Source: Pseudonocardia sp. HH130630-07
GTDB lineage: Bacteria > Actinomycetota > Actinomycetes > Mycobacteriales > Pseudonocardiaceae
Length of the DNA: 64,000 nt
Reading direction: 5' to 3'
Assembly (NCBI RefSeq): GCF_001698125.1
Contig: NZ_CP013854.1
Location: 2,108,001 to 2,172,000, forward strand
Part shown: in pieces, positions 62,349-64,000 of the stretch
Numbering within the stretch: the first letter of the stretch is position 1
How the letters are laid out: every line of letters starts with the position of its first letter
Translations under genes and position numbers: made by a program
The notes under the pieces: model-generated
Seen by the model: the letters and a program-made list of their open reading frames with translations, nothing else
Databases searched by the model: none
What the model was told of the DNA's origin: nothing

Positions 62349-63634
62349 CCACGGCCCCCCTGCTGCCACACCGGCTCGCCGCCGGCGTCACCGACGCGCG
62401 GGCCCGGCTGCGGGCGGCGGGGGCCCGGCCGGGTGACCGGATCGTGCTGGACGCCCCGGCCCGCTCCCGCTGGGACGTGCTGCCGCACCTGCTCGCGGCC
62501 GCGGACCTGGGCCTGGCGACGCTCGTCGCCGATCCGGGCTGGTCGGCCGCCGAACGGCGGGCGGTGCTCCTCGACGCCGATCCCGATCTCGTCGTCGCGA
62601 CCGGCGGCGTCACCGGCCCGCGCGACCCCGGCCGTGCGACCCGGCCGGAGGACGGGACCGCCCTGCTCCCGACGACGTCCGGCAGTACCGGCGCCCCGTC
62701 CGTCCTCGCCCGGACCCGGGAGTCCTGGCGGATCGGGTTCGACGTGCTCGGGCCGCTGCCGGGGCCGGTGCTCGTGCCGGGGCCACCGTCGTCGACGCTC
62801 TACCTCTTCGGCGCCCTGTACGCGTTGCACCACGGGCTGGACCCGGTCACGACCGGCCGGTTCGACCCCGCCGACGCCCGCGCCGCGGGGACCGTGCACC
62901 TGGTGCCCGCGCTGCTGTCCGCACTGCTCGACGACCGGGAGCGGCACCCGGGCGGCCCGGCGCCGTCGGTGGTCGTGTGCGGTGGGGCGCACGTCGCCCC
63001 CGCGGTCCGCGACCGCTGCGCCCGGCTCCTGCCCGGCACCCTGCTGCTGGAGTACTACGGCTCGGCCGAGCACTCGCTGATCGCGATCCGGCGCGACGGC
63101 GGGCCGCTGCGGCCGGTGCCCGGGGTGGAGCTGACCCTCGCGGACGGGGTCCTGTGGGTGGACAGTCCACAGGCCGTCGCCGGACGCCTGCGCCACGGTG
63201 TCCTGGAACCCGCGGGACCGGGCCCGAGCACGGTCGGGGACCGGGCCGTGATCGACGCGGACGGGGCGCTCACCGTCCTCGGCCGGGCCTCGGCGACGAT
63301 CTCCACCGGCGGCACGCTGGTCGCCGCCGAGGAGGTGGAGCAGGTGCTGCGCGCGGTGCCCGGGGTCGCCGACGTCGTCGTCGCGGGGACGCCGCACGCG
63401 TCGCTGGGGATGCTGGTGACCGCCGTCGTCGAGCCCGCTCCGGGCGGCGACGCCGACCGCCGGGCGCTGCGGGAGGCGGCCCGCCGGGCGCTGTCCCCGG
63501 CGAAACGCCCGCGGCGCTGGCTGGTGACCGGTGCGCTGCCGCGGCTCGGGTCCGGCAAGCCCGCCCGGACCGCGGTCGACGCGGGCCTGCGCGACGGCAC
63601 CCTCGACGCCCGGCCCTGCGGGACGCACCGATGA
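62345..63634 (+). CDS. AMP-dependent acyl-CoA synthetase/ligase
   Basis: This 429-residue ANL-superfamily enzyme is shorter than typical (~500-550). The ATP-binding loop is LLPTTSGSTGAPSVLAR, with a later LLEYYGSAEHS and the C-terminal hinge and Lys region ASATISTGGTLVAAEEVEQV and RLGSGKPARTAV. It activates a carboxylic acid as the acyl-CoA. Its coupling to bioY suggests an acid on the way to pimelate or biotin, but the substrate is unknown. GTG 62345 overlaps the bioY stop and its own stop overlaps the thiolase start. Confidence 0.85.
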   Translation: MTTAPLLPHRLAAGVTDARARLRAAGARPGDRIVLDAPARSRWDVLPHLLAAADLGLATLVADPGWSAAERRAVLLDADPDLVVATGGVTGPRDPGRATRPEDGTALLPTTSGSTGAPSVLARTRESWRIGFDVLGPLPGPVLVPGPPSSTLYLFGALYALHHGLDPVTTGRFDPADARAAGTVHLVPALLSALLDDRERHPGGPAPSVVVCGGAHVAPAVRDRCARLLPGTLLLEYYGSAEHSLIAIRRDGGPLRPVPGVELTLADGVLWVDSPQAVAGRLRHGVLEPAGPGPSTVGDRAVIDADGALTVLGRASATISTGGTLVAAEEVEQVLRAVPGVADVVVAGTPHASLGMLVTAVVEPAPGGDADRRALREAARRALSPAKRPRRWLVTGALPRLGSGKPARTAVDAGLRDGTLDARPCGTHR

Positions 63635-64000
63635 CCCCCGGCCCGGACGCACCGGCGCTCCCTGACGACACGCCGGTCGTCGTCGCCGCGTACCGCACCG
63701 CGATCGGCACCGCGGGCGGCGCCCTGCGCGACCACACCGTCGACGCGCTCGCCGCGCCCGTGCTGGCCGCGCTGGCGGCACACACCGACGCCCCGGTCGA
63801 CGACGTGCTGCTCGGCAACGTCTTCGGGCCCGGCGGCAACCCGGCCCGGGTGGCCGCGCTCGCCGCCGGGCTGGGTGCGACGGTGCCCGGCATGACCGTC
63901 GACCGGCAGTGCGCCAGCGGGCTGTCCGCGATCGTCACCGCGGCCGCGGCCGTCCGGGCCGACCCCGGGAGCACGTACCTCGCCGGTGGGGCCGAGTCGC
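63631..64000 (+). CDS. Thiolase family protein (3' end outside window)
   Basis: The visible 123 residues are the N-terminal thiolase domain: VVVAAYRTAIGTAGGALRDH, then VDDVLLGNVFGPGGNPARVA and the catalytic nucleophile Cys in TVDRQCASGLSAIV. It catalyses reversible condensation or cleavage of acyl-CoA. ATG 63631 overlaps the ligase stop (ATGA), so bioY, ligase and thiolase are one operon. The gene runs off the right edge. Confidence 0.9.
   Translation, partial: MTPGPDAPALPDDTPVVVAAYRTAIGTAGGALRDHTVDALAAPVLAALAAHTDAPVDDVLLGNVFGPGGNPARVAALAAGLGATVPGMTVDRQCASGLSAIVTAAAAVRADPGSTYLAGGAES

Overview
The window is about 70% G+C and densely packed with ATG/GTG genes, many overlapping by 1-4 bases (GTGA/ATGA junctions). 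The gene families (DprE1/DprE2, Emb and AftA arabinosyltransferases, GlfT2, UDP-galactopyranose mutase, DUF397, DUF5753, DUF6541, DUF1707) indicate a mycolata-related actinobacterium with an arabinogalactan wall, most likely Pseudonocardiaceae. No rRNA, tRNA or CRISPR array was seen.

Layout. 0-4.7 kb: a membrane protein/winged-helix regulator pair, an ABC exporter, a DUF1707 protein and a large membrane protein. 4.8-25.8 kb: a cell-wall block (dprE1, dprE2, then emb-glfT2 on + and a second glfT2-emb on -), with a nitroreductase, a methyltransferase-like gene and a frameshifted acyltransferase. This block is interrupted by a lower-GC island (15.7-18.3 kb: TauD-like oxygenase, NUDIX, XRE/TPR regulator) flanked by 104-bp direct repeats, and by a HipA-like kinase/HIRAN pair. 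26.2-34.5 kb: an accessory region with two copies of a type VII secretion-like module. In copy 1 the effector is truncated by a 165-bp inverted-repeat element. Copy 2 has been gutted by an IS3-family element. A small catabolic locus (IclR, enolase superfamily, Fe-alcohol dehydrogenase) lies between the copies. 34.5-46.3 kb: cell-wall synthesis resumes (glf, two DUF6541 membrane proteins, a methyltransferase, aftA, an AftB-like GT-C enzyme, a GT2). 46.3-53.2 kb: an XRE/DUF5753-DUF397 locus with tiny Cys-rich genes, a GC-rich minisatellite, an unidentified gene, a dienelactone hydrolase, a CorC-type membrane protein and another membrane/winged-helix pair. 53.2-59.1 kb: a nonulosonic (pseudaminic-type) acid cluster (flippase, PseC, PseB, PseF, fused PseG-PseH). 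59.3-64 kb: a VOC protein, a YCII/ECF sigma pair, and a bioY-acyl-CoA ligase-thiolase operon that runs off the end.

How it works together. DprE1/DprE2 make decaprenyl-phospho-arabinose, the donor for AftA, Emb and AftB-type enzymes. Glf makes UDP-galactofuranose for GlfT2. The window thus carries much of the arabinogalactan route, with duplicated Emb and GlfT2 steps. The accessory insertions sit at the 3' ends of, or between, these wall genes.

Most notable: (1) removing the 165-bp element and one AAT repeat restores a longer effector reading frame; (2) the IS3 element joins the first codons of a second effector directly to the 3' part of a downstream gene, with no target duplication; (3) an island bounded by duplicated glfT2 3' ends gives its regulator a borrowed C-terminus; (4) a HipA-like kinase is coupled to a HIRAN protein; (5) DprE1 has Thr at the position aligning with the benzothiazinone-target Cys.
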